Shown: positions 50,728-60,443, counted from the stretch's first letter. The stretch is DNA of 64,000 nt from Bradyrhizobium algeriense (GCF_036924595.1 NZ_JAZHRV010000001.1:2418001-2482000), one strand, 5' to 3'. Notes: generated by a model not told the origin, from the letters alone. Numbers and translations: made by a program.

Positions 50728-53048
50728 GACTTGCCTTTCTTCGATTTGCCCGGCTTGGCTTTGCCGGACTTGCCCTTGTGGGGCTTGCGAACCTTGTCGC
50801 GCGGGCTACGGCCCGGATGCGATTTTGACGGCGCTTTCGGGCCGTCGCGTTTTCTGCCGCGCGGAATGACCTGGCCTTCCGACAGCAACTCGAACCGCAG
50901 CGCGCCGGCCACTGGCGCTGCTTCTACCAGACGCACGTCGACAACGTCACCCAATCGGTGCATGGCACCGCTGCGTGAGCCGACGAGCGCATGACGCGTT
51001 TCGTCGTAATTGTAGTACTCGGTGCCGAGCGTGCGGATCGGGATTAGCCCGTCGGCGCCGGTATCCGAAAGCTTCACAAACAGGCCGGCGCGGGTCACAC
51101 CGGAAATACGGCCCTGAAACGTCGCGCCGATGCGGTCGGCGAGGAAATGCGCGATCAGCCGATCCGCTGTCTCGCGTTCCGCTTTCATGGCACGACGCTC
51201 GGTCACGGAAATCTGCGCCGCGACTTCGCTGAGCGTCTCCAGCGTTTCGGCTTCCGGCAACGCGCCTTCGCCGAGGCCGAGCGCGCGGATCAGCGCGCGA
51301 TGCACGATCAGGTCAGCGTATCGCCTGATCGGTGAGGTGAAATGCGCGTAGCGGCGAAGGTTGAGGCCGAAATGGCCGTAATTCTCCGCCGAATATTCCG
51401 CCTGCGCCTGCGAGCGCAGCACCACCTCGTTGACCAGCGGTTCGTAGTCCTCGCCGCGAACCTGAACGAGCACTCGATTGAACAAGGAAGGGCGCAACGC
51501 ACCCGTCTTCGCGAACGGCAGGTCAAGCGTCTTCAGGAATTCCTGGAGGTTATGAACCTTCTCCAGGGTCGGCTCGTCGTGCACCCGATAGATAAGCGGC
51601 AACGCCTTCTTTTCAAGCATTTCGGCCGCGGCGACGTTGGCGAGGATCATGAATTCCTCGATCAAGCGGTGCGCGTCGAGCCGCTCCGGTACGATGACGC
51701 GGTCGACTGACCCGTCAGCCTTGAGCAGGATTTTTCGTTCAGGCAGATCGAGGTCGAGCGGATCGCGCTCGTCGCGCGCGAGTTTTACCAGCGCATAGGC
51801 TGTGTAGAGCGGCTTCAGGATCGGTTCCAGCAGCGGGCCGGTGGTATCGTCGGGACGGCCATCGATGGCGGCCTGCGCCTGCGCATAGTGCAGCTTGGCG
51901 GCTGAGCGCATCAGCACGCGATGAAAGCTGTGCGAACGCTTGCGGCCATCGGGGCCGATCACCATCCGCACCGCGAGCGCGCCGCGTGGCTGGCCTGGCA
52001 CCAGCGAGCAGAGATCGTTGGAGATGCGCTCGGGCAGCATCGGCACCACGCGATCGGGGAAATACACCGAGTTGCCGCGCGTCAGCGCGTCACGATCGAG
52101 CGCTGAGCCGGGCCGCACATAGAAGGCGACGTCGGCAATCGCGACATGGACGATGTAGCCGCCTCTGTTGTTCGGATCGGGGTCGAGCGCGGCATGCACA
52201 GCGTCGTCATGATCTTTCGCGTCGGGCGGATCGATGGTGACGAGCGGCAGCTCGCGCCAGTCCTCGCGGCCTTTCAGTGCCGCAGGCTCGGCGGCCTCGG
52301 CCTCGCGCACCGCGCTCGGCGAGAACGCTTGCGGGATTTCGTGGGCGTGGATCGCGATCAGGCTGATCGCCTTTTCGCTCGACAGCGAGCCCAGCCGCTC
52401 CTTCACCTTGCCGGAGGCGAGGCCATAGCCGCGCCCGCGAATGAGATCGACGCTGACGAGGTCGCCATCCTCGGCGCCGCCGGTGTCCGACGGCGCGATG
52501 TTCAATTCGCGTCCGGCCTGCTTCTTGTCGACAGGTACGAGCCGGCCGCCGCCGCCAGGCAGGTCGCGGAAAATGCCGAGCAGGCGCGTGCGGGCCTGAT
52601 CGATGATCTTGATGATGCGCCCGCGATAGGGGGCGACCTCCCCATCATCAGCCTTTTCGATCCGCAGCAGGGCCCGGTCGCCGACACCCGCGGCGGTGCC
52701 GGGTTGCAGACGGCGCGGGACGTGGATGCGTATCTTCGGCGCGGGGCCGTTTTCCTCGGTGTCCCATTCGGTGGGAGTGGCGAGCAATTCGCCATCGGTG
52801 TCGCGGCCGGTGATGTCGGCGATCACCGTCGGGGGCAGGAGAGCCGTCTCGTGGATTTTCCGGCCGCGCTTGGCGATGGCGCCTTCGTCGGCGAGTTCGC
52901 GCAGGATGCGCTTTAGCTCAGCGCGGTCGGCATTCTTCAGGCCGAACTCGCGGGCGATTTCCCGCGTGCCGATCTTGCCTGGATTCGCACGGATAAAGGC
53001 GACGATGGCGTCCCGGCCTGGAAAACCATTGTCGTGTTTTCTCTTCAC
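50715..53048 (-). CDS. rnr: Ribonuclease R
   Basis: 777-residue 3'-5' exoribonuclease that degrades structured RNA. The order is an N-terminal winged HTH (1-75), two cold-shock domains, the RNB catalytic domain (about 255-580) with the Asp-rich metal site in T-I-D-P-P-D-A-K-D-H-D-D-A-V, and S1 domain (about 635-720). The last 50 residues are extremely Lys/Gly/Ser-rich. The start is GTG 53048, directly after the topA stop (TAAGTG). DUF983 overlaps its 3' end. Confidence 0.96.
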   Translation of the reverse strand: MKRKHDNGFPGRDAIVAFIRANPGKIGTREIAREFGLKNADRAELKRILRELADEGAIAKRGRKIHETALLPPTVIADITGRDTDGELLATPTEWDTEENGPAPKIRIHVPRRLQPGTAAGVGDRALLRIEKADDGEVAPYRGRIIKIIDQARTRLLGIFRDLPGGGGRLVPVDKKQAGRELNIAPSDTGGAEDGDLVSVDLIRGRGYGLASGKVKERLGSLSSEKAISLIAIHAHEIPQAFSPSAVREAEAAEPAALKGREDWRELPLVTIDPPDAKDHDDAVHAALDPDPNNRGGYIVHVAIADVAFYVRPGSALDRDALTRGNSVYFPDRVVPMLPERISNDLCSLVPGQPRGALAVRMVIGPDGRKRSHSFHRVLMRSAAKLHYAQAQAAIDGRPDDTTGPLLEPILKPLYTAYALVKLARDERDPLDLDLPERKILLKADGSVDRVIVPERLDAHRLIEEFMILANVAAAEMLEKKALPLIYRVHDEPTLEKVHNLQEFLKTLDLPFAKTGALRPSLFNRVLVQVRGEDYEPLVNEVVLRSQAQAEYSAENYGHFGLNLRRYAHFTSPIRRYADLIVHRALIRALGLGEGALPEAETLETLSEVAAQISVTERRAMKAERETADRLIAHFLADRIGATFQGRISGVTRAGLFVKLSDTGADGLIPIRTLGTEYYNYDETRHALVGSRSGAMHRLGDVVDVRLVEAAPVAGALRFELLSEGQVIPRGRKRDGPKAPSKSHPGRSPRDKVRKPHKGKSGKAKPGKSKKGKSWKR

Positions 53049-55802
53049 TTATCCCCGGGCCTTGCCCGCGCTCTTCTTCGCAGGCGTCTTGGGTGCGGGC
53101 TTTGCCGCCGATGTCTTGGCGGCGGATGCGACCGGGGCGCGCGCCTTGCTGACGGCTTCCGATTTCGGCTTCGCCGCGGCTTTCTTCACTGCCGCCTTCT
53201 TGGCCGGCTTTGGCGCGCCGGGATCGGCAGCTTTGGCTGCTGCCTTCTTTGGCGCGGCCTTCTTCTTGGCGCCGCGCTTCGGCTTGCCGCCGCCCTTGGC
53301 GGCGCGCTCGTCGATCAGCGCAACGGCTTCAGCGAGCGTAATAGTGTCCGGCGTCTTGTCGCTCGGGATCGTGGCGTTGACGCCGCCGGCCGTCACGTAG
53401 GCGCCATAGCGGCCGTTCTTGACAGCGACGCCGCCAAGGCTCGGATGCTCGCCGAGCGGCTTGCCGGGATCGGCGCCGAAGCGGCGGCCGCTCGGGCCCT
53501 TTGCGATCTTCTCGGCAATCAGCGTCACCGCGCGATTGAGGCCGATGTCGAACACCTCGTCGCCGGCTTCCAGGCTCGCATAGGTCTTTTCGTGACGCAC
53601 GAACGGGCCAAAGCGGCCGATGCCGGCAGTGATCGGCTCGCCGGTTTCCGGATGTTTTCCGATTTCACGCGGCAGCGACAGCAGTTTCAATGCGAGCTCA
53701 AGCTCCATGTCGCCGGGCGACATGTTCTTCGGGATGCCGGCGCGCCGGGGCTTTTCGCCCTCGGCATAGTCCTTCTGTTCGCCGAGCTGGATATAGGGCC
53801 CGAAACGTCCGGCCTTCACCGTCACGTCGAGATCGGTCTCCGGGTCCTTGCCGAGAACGCGGTCGGCGCTCGCTTCGCTGTCGGCGGCGAGCGGACGCGT
53901 GTAGCGGCATTCCGGATAGTTCGAGCAGCCGACGAAGGCGCCGAACTTGCCGGCCTTGAGGTTGAGCCTGCCGGTGCCGCAGGTCGGACACTGCCTGATG
54001 TCGCCGCCATCGGCGCGGGCGGGGTAGATGTGCGGTCCCAGCATGTCATCGAGTGCGTCCAGCACTTCGGCGACGCGCAGATCCTTGATGTCGTTGACCG
54101 CGCCGATGAAGCCGATCCAGAAATCCTGCAGCACCTGCTGCCAGGAAATCTCGTTGTTGGAGATGCGGTCGAGCTGTTCTTCCAGCGCCGCCGTGAAGTC
54201 GTACTCGACATAGCGCGCGAAGAAATTCTCGAGGAACGCGACCACGACGCGGCCCTTGTCCTCGCCATGTAGCCGCTTCTTTTCGAGCTTGACGTAGCCG
54301 CGGTCCTTCAAGACCTGCAGGATCGAAGCGTAGGTCGAGGGACGGCCGATACCGAGCTCTTCCATCCGCTTGACCAGCGATGCTTCGGAGAAGCGCGGCG
54401 GCGGTTCGGTGAAGTGTTGCGTGACGGCGAGCGCCTGGCGCTTTAGCGCTTCGCCCGCGCTCATGGCGGGCAAGCGGCGCGAATCCTCGTCCTCGCCGTC
54501 GTCGTCCTTGCCTTCTTGATAGAGCGCGAGGAAGCCGTCGAACTTGATGACCTGGCCCGAGGCGCGCAGATCCAGCACGCGTGAGCCGGCCTTCGCGGCG
54601 ATGTCCACGGTGGTGCGTTCGAGTTCGGCCGATTCCATCTGGCTCGCAATGGTGCGGATCCAGATCAGCTCATAGAGCTTGGCCTGATCGGTATCGAGGC
54701 GGCGGCGCATCTCAGCAGGCCGTCGCGACAGATCGGTCGGGCGGATCGCTTCATGCGCTTCCTGCGCGTTCTTGGCCTTGGTCTGGTACTGGCGCGGTGC
54801 CTCCGGCACGTAGGCGTTGCCGTAATCCTCGCCGATCACCTTGCGGGCCTGCGTGATCGCGGAGCCGTCGATCTGCACGCCGTCGGTTCGCATATAGGTG
54901 ATGAGGCCGGTGGTCTCGCCGCCGATATCGATACCTTCATAGAGCCGCTGCGCGATCCGCATGGTGTGCGCGGGCGCGAAGCCGAGTTTGCGGCTGGCTT
55001 CCTGCTGCAGCGTCGAGGTGGTGAAGGGCGCCTGCGGATTGCGGCGCGCGGGCTTTGCTTCGACGGTCGAAACCGTGAAGTTCGCGGCTTCAATGGCCTT
55101 CTTGAGGTCCTCGGCTTCGGCTCCGGAACCGATGTCGAGACGCTGGATCTTCTTGCCGTCGGCGCCGACGAGGCGCGCCTCAAAGCTGTCGCCGCGCGGC
55201 GTGGTCAGCGTCGCCACCAGCGACCAGTATTCGCGCGGAACGAATTTTTCGATCTCGAGTTCGCGGTCGCAGACCAGCCGCAGCGCGACCGACTGCACGC
55301 GGCCTGCCGAGCGCGCGCCCGGCAGCTTGCGCCACAGTACCGGCGAGAGCGTGAAGCCGACCAGATAATCCAGCGCGCGGCGCGCCATATAGGCGTCGAC
55401 CAGCGCGCCGTCGATCTGGCGCGGCGCCTTCATCGCATCGGTCACGGCCTGCTTGGTGATGGCGTTGAACACCACGCGCTCGATCTTTTGATCTTTCAGC
55501 GCGCGCTTTTCTTTCATCACCTCCAGCACGTGCCAGGAGATCGCTTCGCCCTCGCGATCAGGGTCGGTTGCGAGAATCAGGCGGTCGGCGCCCTTCAGCG
55601 CCTTGGCGATGTCGTTGAGTCGGCCGGCCGCCTTCGGGTCAACCTCCCAGATCATCTGAAAATTCGCGTCCGGATCGACGGAACCATTTTTAGCGGGGAG
55701 GTCGCGGACATGGCCGAACGAGGCCAGAACCTCGTAGGAGGCGCCCAAATACTTGTTGATAGTCTTGGCTTTCGCCGGCGACTCCACGATGACGATATTC
55801 AT
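53049..55802 (-). CDS. topA: DNA topoisomerase I (type IA)
   Basis: 917 residues. It relaxes negative supercoils. The Toprim domain starts at the N-terminus (V-I-V-E-S-P-A-K-A-K-T-I-N-K, then D-P-D-R-E-G-E-A-I-S-W-H), the catalytic Tyr is in G-L-I-T-Y-M-R-T-D-G near residue 307, and one zinc ribbon (C-P-T-C-G, then C-S-N-Y-P-E-C) begins near residue 600. Three Topo C-repeat modules of the G-x-F-G-P-Y/F-V type follow, and a Lys/Ala-rich histone-H1-like tail of about 65 residues ends the protein. topA-rnr is a conserved alphaproteobacterial pair. Confidence 0.97.
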   Translation of the reverse strand: MNIVIVESPAKAKTINKYLGASYEVLASFGHVRDLPAKNGSVDPDANFQMIWEVDPKAAGRLNDIAKALKGADRLILATDPDREGEAISWHVLEVMKEKRALKDQKIERVVFNAITKQAVTDAMKAPRQIDGALVDAYMARRALDYLVGFTLSPVLWRKLPGARSAGRVQSVALRLVCDRELEIEKFVPREYWSLVATLTTPRGDSFEARLVGADGKKIQRLDIGSGAEAEDLKKAIEAANFTVSTVEAKPARRNPQAPFTTSTLQQEASRKLGFAPAHTMRIAQRLYEGIDIGGETTGLITYMRTDGVQIDGSAITQARKVIGEDYGNAYVPEAPRQYQTKAKNAQEAHEAIRPTDLSRRPAEMRRRLDTDQAKLYELIWIRTIASQMESAELERTTVDIAAKAGSRVLDLRASGQVIKFDGFLALYQEGKDDDGEDEDSRRLPAMSAGEALKRQALAVTQHFTEPPPRFSEASLVKRMEELGIGRPSTYASILQVLKDRGYVKLEKKRLHGEDKGRVVVAFLENFFARYVEYDFTAALEEQLDRISNNEISWQQVLQDFWIGFIGAVNDIKDLRVAEVLDALDDMLGPHIYPARADGGDIRQCPTCGTGRLNLKAGKFGAFVGCSNYPECRYTRPLAADSEASADRVLGKDPETDLDVTVKAGRFGPYIQLGEQKDYAEGEKPRRAGIPKNMSPGDMELELALKLLSLPREIGKHPETGEPITAGIGRFGPFVRHEKTYASLEAGDEVFDIGLNRAVTLIAEKIAKGPSGRRFGADPGKPLGEHPSLGGVAVKNGRYGAYVTAGGVNATIPSDKTPDTITLAEAVALIDERAAKGGGKPKRGAKKKAAPKKAAAKAADPGAPKPAKKAAVKKAAAKPKSEAVSKARAPVASAAKTSAAKPAPKTPAKKSAGKARG

Positions 55803-56034
55803 GTCATTCCAATGGCTTACGGGAAAAGATAAAGGCGGGTTCCGCGAGACTCGCGGCCCACCGATTGGACCCGAACATGGGTGGTGAGGCGGCCCCTGTC
55901 AAATCTACAAATGCCGTTAGGGAACCTTTTGGGGTCGACTTATATCTGTGGAGTTGCGAAATACGCCCTAGAGTTGCGCCATCAAAGGGGTTATTTCTGG
56001 GCAATACTTTGTGTCGCGTTAGGATGCAAATTTT

Positions 56035-56289
56035 TTGAGCAAGGCTGCAGGCGGCCGGAAGCGAAAAGCTTCAGGCAAGCGTCGGAAATCGCCAACCGAT
56101 GAACGAAGCGATCAACGAGGCGAGGAGGGCGGCCCCGACGAGGCCGTTGCCTTTATAGCGGAGACCGTTGCCGAACTGGTCAAGCTGGCGGAGCGCCATC
56201 GGCTGGAGGTGCTCAGTCATCTGCTTGGCATGGCGCAACTCGAGGCGGAAGAGCGCCTGCGCACAAGGAGCAAACACAAGCTGTCGTGA
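56035..56289 (+). CDS. Small hypothetical protein, basic N-terminus and helical C-terminus
   Basis: 84 residues from a TTG at 56035; no ATG is in frame until near the end. AGGA about 10 nt upstream could serve as a ribosome binding site. The N-terminus is very basic (G-G-R-K-R-K-A-S-G-K-R-R-K-S), the remainder a predicted amphipathic helix (A-E-T-V-A-E-L-V-K-L-A-E-R-H-R-L-E-V-L). I recall such proteins in Bradyrhizobium next to topA but know no function. The 232 bp upstream, to topA, show no gene. Confidence 0.6.
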   Translation: MSKAAGGRKRKASGKRRKSPTDERSDQRGEEGGPDEAVAFIAETVAELVKLAERHRLEVLSHLLGMAQLEAEERLRTRSKHKLS

Positions 56290-56310
56290 GTGCGCACCTC
56301 GTTTACCTCG

Positions 56311-56447
56311 CCCCGCTTGCGGGGAGAGGTCGGATCGCCATCGGCGATCCGGGTGAGGGGGTACCGGTCTATCAATTGGCGGTGGTGCTCGCGGCGGCCC
56401 CTCACCCCAACCCTCTCCCCGTAAGAATGTTCAGAACGGGAGAGGGA
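56311..56447. repeat. Cluster of hairpins of an intergenic repeat family
   Basis: Nested and consecutive dyads: CCCCGC/GCGGGG (56311-56324), a perfect 9-bp pair CGGATCGCC/GGCGATCCG (56331-56351) with a 3-nt loop, and GGGTGAGGGG (56351-56360) with CCCCTCACCC (56398-56407), then CCCTCTCCCCGT with ACGGGAGAGGG (56411-56447, one bulge). The whole DNA between the small gene and the HxlR gene is made of this. Confidence 0.75.
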
Positions 56448-56458
56448 GAAGAATCCGA

Positions 56459-56935
56459 TTAGGCTATAGCCCGCCTGCCTTGCTTGCCCGCCGGCCGCGG
56501 CTTCAGCGCGGTATCGTCCATACCCAATAGCCGCCCGTCCTGCGAATGGAGTTCGAGCTTGCGAACCAGCCGGCCCTTCTCCTTGTCGACGAGGATGGTG
56601 GCGATCTCTTCCGGGCGCTCGTCGAACTCCTCGCTCCATTGCCGCAAAGCGACCAGGATCGGGAAGACGCCGCGCCCCTTCGGCGTCAGCAGATATTCCT
56701 GATACGCGCTGCCGTCGGCGGCGGGCGCGGTCTGCAGGATGCCCTGGTCGACCAGCGCGCGCAGCCGCACCGTGAGGATGTTCTTGGCGAGGCCCAGCTT
56801 CTTCTGGAATTCGCTGAAGCGGCTGACCCCGAACAGCGCTTCGCGAATGATTAGAATCGACCACCAATCTCCGATCGCATCCAGCGCGCGCGCGACTGGG
56901 CAGTCATCGTGTTCAAAGCTGGTCCGTTTCACCAT
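56459..56935 (-). CDS. HxlR family transcriptional regulator
   Basis: 158 residues. Winged HTH of the HxlR type (about 8-100), with C-P-V-A-R-A-L-D-A-I-G-D-W-W-S-I-L-I-I-R, F-S-E-F-Q-K-K-L-G-L-A-K-N-I-L-T and the wing Y-L-L-T-P-K-G. The Cys near residue 12 is the position used for redox or aldehyde sensing by some members. A C-terminal extension of about 50 residues follows. It is divergent from an SDR gene with an elaborate inverted repeat in between. Confidence 0.93.
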   Translation of the reverse strand: MVKRTSFEHDDCPVARALDAIGDWWSILIIREALFGVSRFSEFQKKLGLAKNILTVRLRALVDQGILQTAPAADGSAYQEYLLTPKGRGVFPILVALRQWSEEFDERPEEIATILVDKEKGRLVRKLELHSQDGRLLGMDDTALKPRPAGKQGRRAIA

Positions 56936-56982
56936 GGCGGCTCCGTCGAAAACGCGCTGCGCGTAGATCACAGTCTTGTGCA

Positions 56983-57036
56983 GTTGCAATATTAAACCAG
57001 ATGCCCTAGGTAGGCAACCTAGTTTAATAATGCAAC
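56983..57036. promoter_or_regulatory. Double inverted repeat between the HxlR regulator and the SDR gene (candidate operator)
   Basis: The outer arms GTTGCAATATTAAAC (56983-56997) and GTTTAATAATGCAAC (57022-57036) match at 14 of 15 positions. The 24-bp spacer contains a second dyad CTAGGT (57006-57011) and ACCTAG (57017-57022) with a 5-nt spacer. It covers the space between 48 bp from the regulator start and 15 bp from the SDR start, and so would cover both promoters. Confidence 0.8.
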
Positions 57037-57050
57037 CATTGGAGGCGGCC

Positions 57051-57824
57051 ATGAGGCTCGCAAACAAGACGGCGTTGATCACAGGGGGCAACAGCGGCAT
57101 CGGGCTTGCGACCGCAAGACTGTTCGTGGCCGAGGGGGCCAGGGTCGCCATAACAGGGCGCAACAAGGAGACGCTGGAAGCGGCTGCGAAAGAACTTGGT
57201 CCGAATGCGCTCGCCATCGTCGCCGATGCCACCGACATCGCGGCGACGGAAGCTGCAATCAAGCAGGCGGTTGCGAAATTCGGCAAGCTCGACGTCATTT
57301 TTGCCAATGCCGGCATCGCGGGCGGTACGCCGCTTGGTGCCGCTACGCTCGAAACCTTTGAGAAGGTGATCCAAACCAACGTCACTGCCGTGTTCTTCAC
57401 CGTGCAGGCCGCAGTCCCGCATCTCAACGACGGCGCCTCCATCATCCTGAACGGTTCAGTGATCTCGGTGCTCGGGAATCCCGGCTATTCAGCCTATGCG
57501 GCGAGCAAGGCCGGTGTGCGCGCAATGGCGCGGGTGATGGCGTCCGAACTCTCGCCACGCAATATCCGCGTCAACGTGGTCTCGCCGGGGGCAATCCGTA
57601 CTCCGATCTGGGGCGCTGCGCTGGCGACGCCCGAAGCCGAGAAGGCATTCGAGAAGCGCATCGGCGCAACCACGCCGCTCGGCCGCATCGGGGAACCCGA
57701 TCATATCTCGAAGACGGTGCTGTTCCTCGCTTCGGACGATTCCGCGCATGTGCAGGGGCAGGAACTGTTCGTCGACGGCGGCGCCACGGCCTCGCCGAGC
57801 GGCGCGCCGATCTATCGGGGGTAG
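57051..57824 (+). CDS. Short-chain dehydrogenase/reductase (SDR)
   Basis: 257 residues, classical SDR. T-G-G-N-S-G-I-G-L-A at about 11-20 binds NAD(P), N-A-G is near 88, the active site has Ser in N-G-S-V-I-S and Y-x3-K in Y-A-A-S-K, and R-I-G-E-P-D-H-I is near the C-terminus. A GGAGGCGGCC ribosome binding site precedes ATG 57051. Presumably repressed or induced by the divergent HxlR protein. The substrate is unknown. Confidence 0.93.
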   Translation: MRLANKTALITGGNSGIGLATARLFVAEGARVAITGRNKETLEAAAKELGPNALAIVADATDIAATEAAIKQAVAKFGKLDVIFANAGIAGGTPLGAATLETFEKVIQTNVTAVFFTVQAAVPHLNDGASIILNGSVISVLGNPGYSAYAASKAGVRAMARVMASELSPRNIRVNVVSPGAIRTPIWGAALATPEAEKAFEKRIGATTPLGRIGEPDHISKTVLFLASDDSAHVQGQELFVDGGATASPSGAPIYRG

Positions 57825-57997
57825 GGCATATCCCGGCAATATCGAAGCCGGCCGGCGGTCTCATGATCTCGGTCGCTGGCCCGCTTCGATGCCCTGCGGC
57901 GGATTGGCGCTGAGCCAGAACGCGCATTGAACCATGGGTTTGGCTGTTGGAGATTTCGAGGCAGGAGTCTCGCAACCAAAAACGGGTGGGTGCAACC

Positions 57998-58138
57998 GTG
58001 CCGAAAACCACTGGCATCTCCTCGACCCCGGCGGAAAATTCGGACACCGCGCAATTTGTTTCGATCGCGCTGTTTTCCGGTGTCGGTCTCCTGGTCTCCT
58101 TGATTATCGTGCTGCTGCGCATGAACGGCGTCTTCTGA
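57998..58138 (+). CDS. Small single-pass membrane protein
   Basis: 46 residues from GTG 57998, preceded by GGTGGG about 8 nt upstream. It has a short polar N-terminus (S-S-T-P-A-E-N-S-D-T-A) and one hydrophobic helix (F-V-S-I-A-L-F-S-G-V-G-L-L-V-S-L-I-I-V-L-L). A TTG at 57947 in frame would add 17 residues. I recall similar short proteins in Bradyrhizobium. Function unknown. Confidence 0.6.
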   Translation: MPKTTGISSTPAENSDTAQFVSIALFSGVGLLVSLIIVLLRMNGVF

Positions 58139-58143
58139 TTTGA

Positions 58144-58174
58144 GCGGCTGCCGTCGGGCGGCGACGGCAGCCGC
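58144..58174. terminator. Perfect 13-bp hairpin between convergent genes
   Basis: Arms GCGGCTGCCGTCG (58144-58156) and CGACGGCAGCCGC (58162-58174), 5-nt loop. It stands between the small membrane protein gene and azoR, which converge. No T run follows on either side, so factor-dependent or barrier function is more likely than classic intrinsic termination. Confidence 0.6.
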
Positions 58175-58186
58175 CATTGCCTCAAC

Positions 58187-58795
58187 TCAGGCGGCGTTCA
58201 GATCGCCTGCGGCTTTCAGCGCGCCGGCCACGGCCTTTTCGCGATGTTCGGGACCGACCTGGATGCCGTCGGCGGAAATGAATTCCGGATTCTTGATGCC
58301 GATGAAGCCGAACACCCAGCGCAAATAGGTTTCCAGGTGCTCGCCGACCGCGGCCGGCGTGCCGGGGCCATAGAAGCCGCCGCGCGAGATCGCGACGATG
58401 ACGCGCTTGTTGCCGGCCAGACCTTCGACGCCTTGCGCGCCGTACTTGAACGTCTTGCCCGCGACCAGGATGCGGTCGATCCAGGCCTTGAGCTGGCTTG
58501 GAATCGTGAAGTTGTACATGGGGGCGCCTATCACGACGGTGTCTGACGCCAGAAACTCTTCCAGCACGATCTGGCCAGCGGCGATGTCAGCCTGCAGGCC
58601 GGCCTCTGGCGTCGCCCCTTGGCCGGCGGCGAGGTGGGAGCCAGATAGATGGGCCAGCGGTGTGAGCGTGAGGTCACGATAGCTGACCTCAAGGCCCGGA
58701 TTGGAATTGCGCAGCCTTTCGACGATGGCGGCGGAAACCTGGCGGCTGACCGAGTGGGGCCCGAGAACGCTGGAGTCGATGTGCAGAAGTTTCAT
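58187..58795 (-). CDS. azoR: FMN-dependent NADH-azoreductase
   Basis: 202 residues, flavodoxin-like fold of the AzoR/NQO family. It reduces azo bonds and quinones with NADH. The start [11 protein letters not shown] and the FMN-binding [15 protein letters not shown] are typical, as is F-G-F-I-G near the C-terminus. ATG 58795 starts at the conserved first strand. It is divergent from an HxlR regulator, the usual context for quinone-inducible azoreductases. Confidence 0.94.
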   Translation of the reverse strand: MKLLHIDSSVLGPHSVSRQVSAAIVERLRNSNPGLEVSYRDLTLTPLAHLSGSHLAAGQGATPEAGLQADIAAGQIVLEEFLASDTVVIGAPMYNFTIPSQLKAWIDRILVAGKTFKYGAQGVEGLAGNKRVIVAISRGGFYGPGTPAAVGEHLETYLRWVFGFIGIKNPEFISADGIQVGPEHREKAVAGALKAAGDLNAA

Positions 58796-58895
58796 GGTTG
58801 GTGTCACCCTTTGGTATAGATTTGTAACTGGCGCTATATGAGTGACCGTGGCAAAACCCTGCAAGAACGCACATTTTTTACACCCGAGCACAGCC

Positions 58896-59297
58896 ATGAG
58901 ACCCGAGCACAAGATTGTGCCTGCCTTTCCACCCGGTCCTCACCTCGACAGTGACTGCCGCGGCGCGGCCTCCGTCCTGGCGCGCGTCGGCGACAAATGG
59001 AGCGTGTTCGTGATCATGATGCTCGGCGATGGCCCGAAGCGCTTCAACGAGATCAAGCGCATGATCGGCGGCATCTCGCAGCGGATGCTGACGCTGACGC
59101 TGCGCGGACTCGAACGGGATGGTCTCGTGACGCGAACGGTGTTTCCGACCATTCCGCCGCGGGTAGACTATGAATTGACCGATCTCGGGCGCGGCTTGTC
59201 CACGCCAGTGAAGGCGCTCGGCAAGTGGGCCATCGAGCATCAGCCGGAGATCCAGCGTGCGCGGACCAAGTTCGACGCGCGCGACAGCAAGGCTTGA
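58896..59297 (+). CDS. HxlR family transcriptional regulator
   Basis: 133 residues: winged HTH of HxlR type (about 20-115) with [28 protein letters not shown] and Y-E-L-T-D-L-G. Likely controls the divergent azoR gene in response to quinones or azo compounds, as for YodB/QorR-like relatives. A Cys near residue 22 (D-S-D-C-R-G-A) is the conserved sensing position in that group. Its stop abuts that of dprA on the other strand. Confidence 0.93.
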   Translation: MRPEHKIVPAFPPGPHLDSDCRGAASVLARVGDKWSVFVIMMLGDGPKRFNEIKRMIGGISQRMLTLTLRGLERDGLVTRTVFPTIPPRVDYELTDLGRGLSTPVKALGKWAIEHQPEIQRARTKFDARDSKA

Positions 59298-60443
59298 TCA
59301 GACTATTGACACCAGCCCGCCGCCATGGCGCTCCAGCCGGCCGGCCAGTTCGAGCTCCAGCAGCACCGTGCGCACGATGCTGGGCGAGAGGCCCGACATC
59401 CGGATCAGATCGTCGAGGCTGACCGGGCTCGGCCCGAGCAGCGTCACGATGCGTGCGCGCACGCCCGGATCGATGTCGAAATCGAGTGGCTCGTCATCGC
59501 CCTCGCGCGCCTCGAGCACGACCGGCCGCTCCATGATCGGCCCCACCGCGTTGATGACGTCACTGGCTTCCGTAACCAGGGTTGCACCCTGCTTGATCAA
59601 ATCATTGGTGCCGGCGGCGCGCGGGTCGAGCGGTGAGCCGGGCACCGCGAACACTTCGCGGCCCTGTTCGGCGGCCATCCGCGCCGTGATCAGCGATCCC
59701 GAGCGATGCGCGGCTTCGATCACGACGACGCCGAGCGACGCGCCCGAGATCAGGCGGTTGCGCCGGGGAAAATCGTGGGCGCGCGGCACATGGCCGAGCG
59801 GCATTTCGGAAATCGCGCCGCCTTGATCGAGCAGGGCGGCGAGCAAGTCGCCGTGCTCCGGCGGATAGATCCGGTCGTGACCGCCGGCCAACACCGCGAC
59901 TGTGCCGCTTTCGACCGTCGCGCGATGCGCGGCCTGATCGATGCCGCGCGCCAGGCCTGAGATGACGACGAAGCCGGCCTCGCCAAGCTCGCGCGCCAAC
60001 TGGCCGGCGAATTTCAGCCCGGCCCCGGAAGCGTTGCGCGAGCCGACGATCGCGATTATCGGCCGGATCAGGACGTCGGGCGCGGCGCGCACACGCACGC
60101 CGAGCAAAGGAGGCGCATCCTCAAGCGTCGCCAGCCGCGGGGGATAGGCGGCTTCGCCGGGCGCGACCAGCGTGACGCCGATCCTTTTCGCCGCGGCGAT
60201 CTCGGCCCGCGCTTGCTCCTCGCTGCAGATGCGCCCTGAACGCGCGGCACCGCCGCGGCGCGCCAGATCGGGCAACCGCTCCAGAGCCGCGCGCGCGTTA
60301 CCGAAATGATTGAGGAGCGAATAAAAGGTTCGCGGCCCGACATTGTCGCTGCGGATCAGCCGCAGCCGGTCGATCCGGTCGGTCTCGGTGAGATGGGGCG
60401 TGAGTTGTGTCCGGTCATGCATGCGGGTAGCAGCATTGCCCAA
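59298..60443 (-). CDS. dprA: DNA processing protein DprA
   Basis: 381 residues. DprA binds incoming single-stranded DNA and loads RecA in transformation. An N-terminal SAM-like part is followed by the Rossmann DNA_processg_A domain with [19 protein letters not shown] and [10 protein letters not shown], and a C-terminal winged helix (about 315-381, [11 protein letters not shown]). Either ATG 60443 or 60422 could be the start. Its usual neighbour plsY is separated from it here by an amidase gene. Confidence 0.93.
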   Translation of the reverse strand: MGNAATRMHDRTQLTPHLTETDRIDRLRLIRSDNVGPRTFYSLLNHFGNARAALERLPDLARRGGAARSGRICSEEQARAEIAAAKRIGVTLVAPGEAAYPPRLATLEDAPPLLGVRVRAAPDVLIRPIIAIVGSRNASGAGLKFAGQLARELGEAGFVVISGLARGIDQAAHRATVESGTVAVLAGGHDRIYPPEHGDLLAALLDQGGAISEMPLGHVPRAHDFPRRNRLISGASLGVVVIEAAHRSGSLITARMAAEQGREVFAVPGSPLDPRAAGTNDLIKQGATLVTEASDVINAVGPIMERPVVLEAREGDDEPLDFDIDPGVRARIVTLLGPSPVSLDDLIRMSGLSPSIVRTVLLELELAGRLERHGGGLVSIV

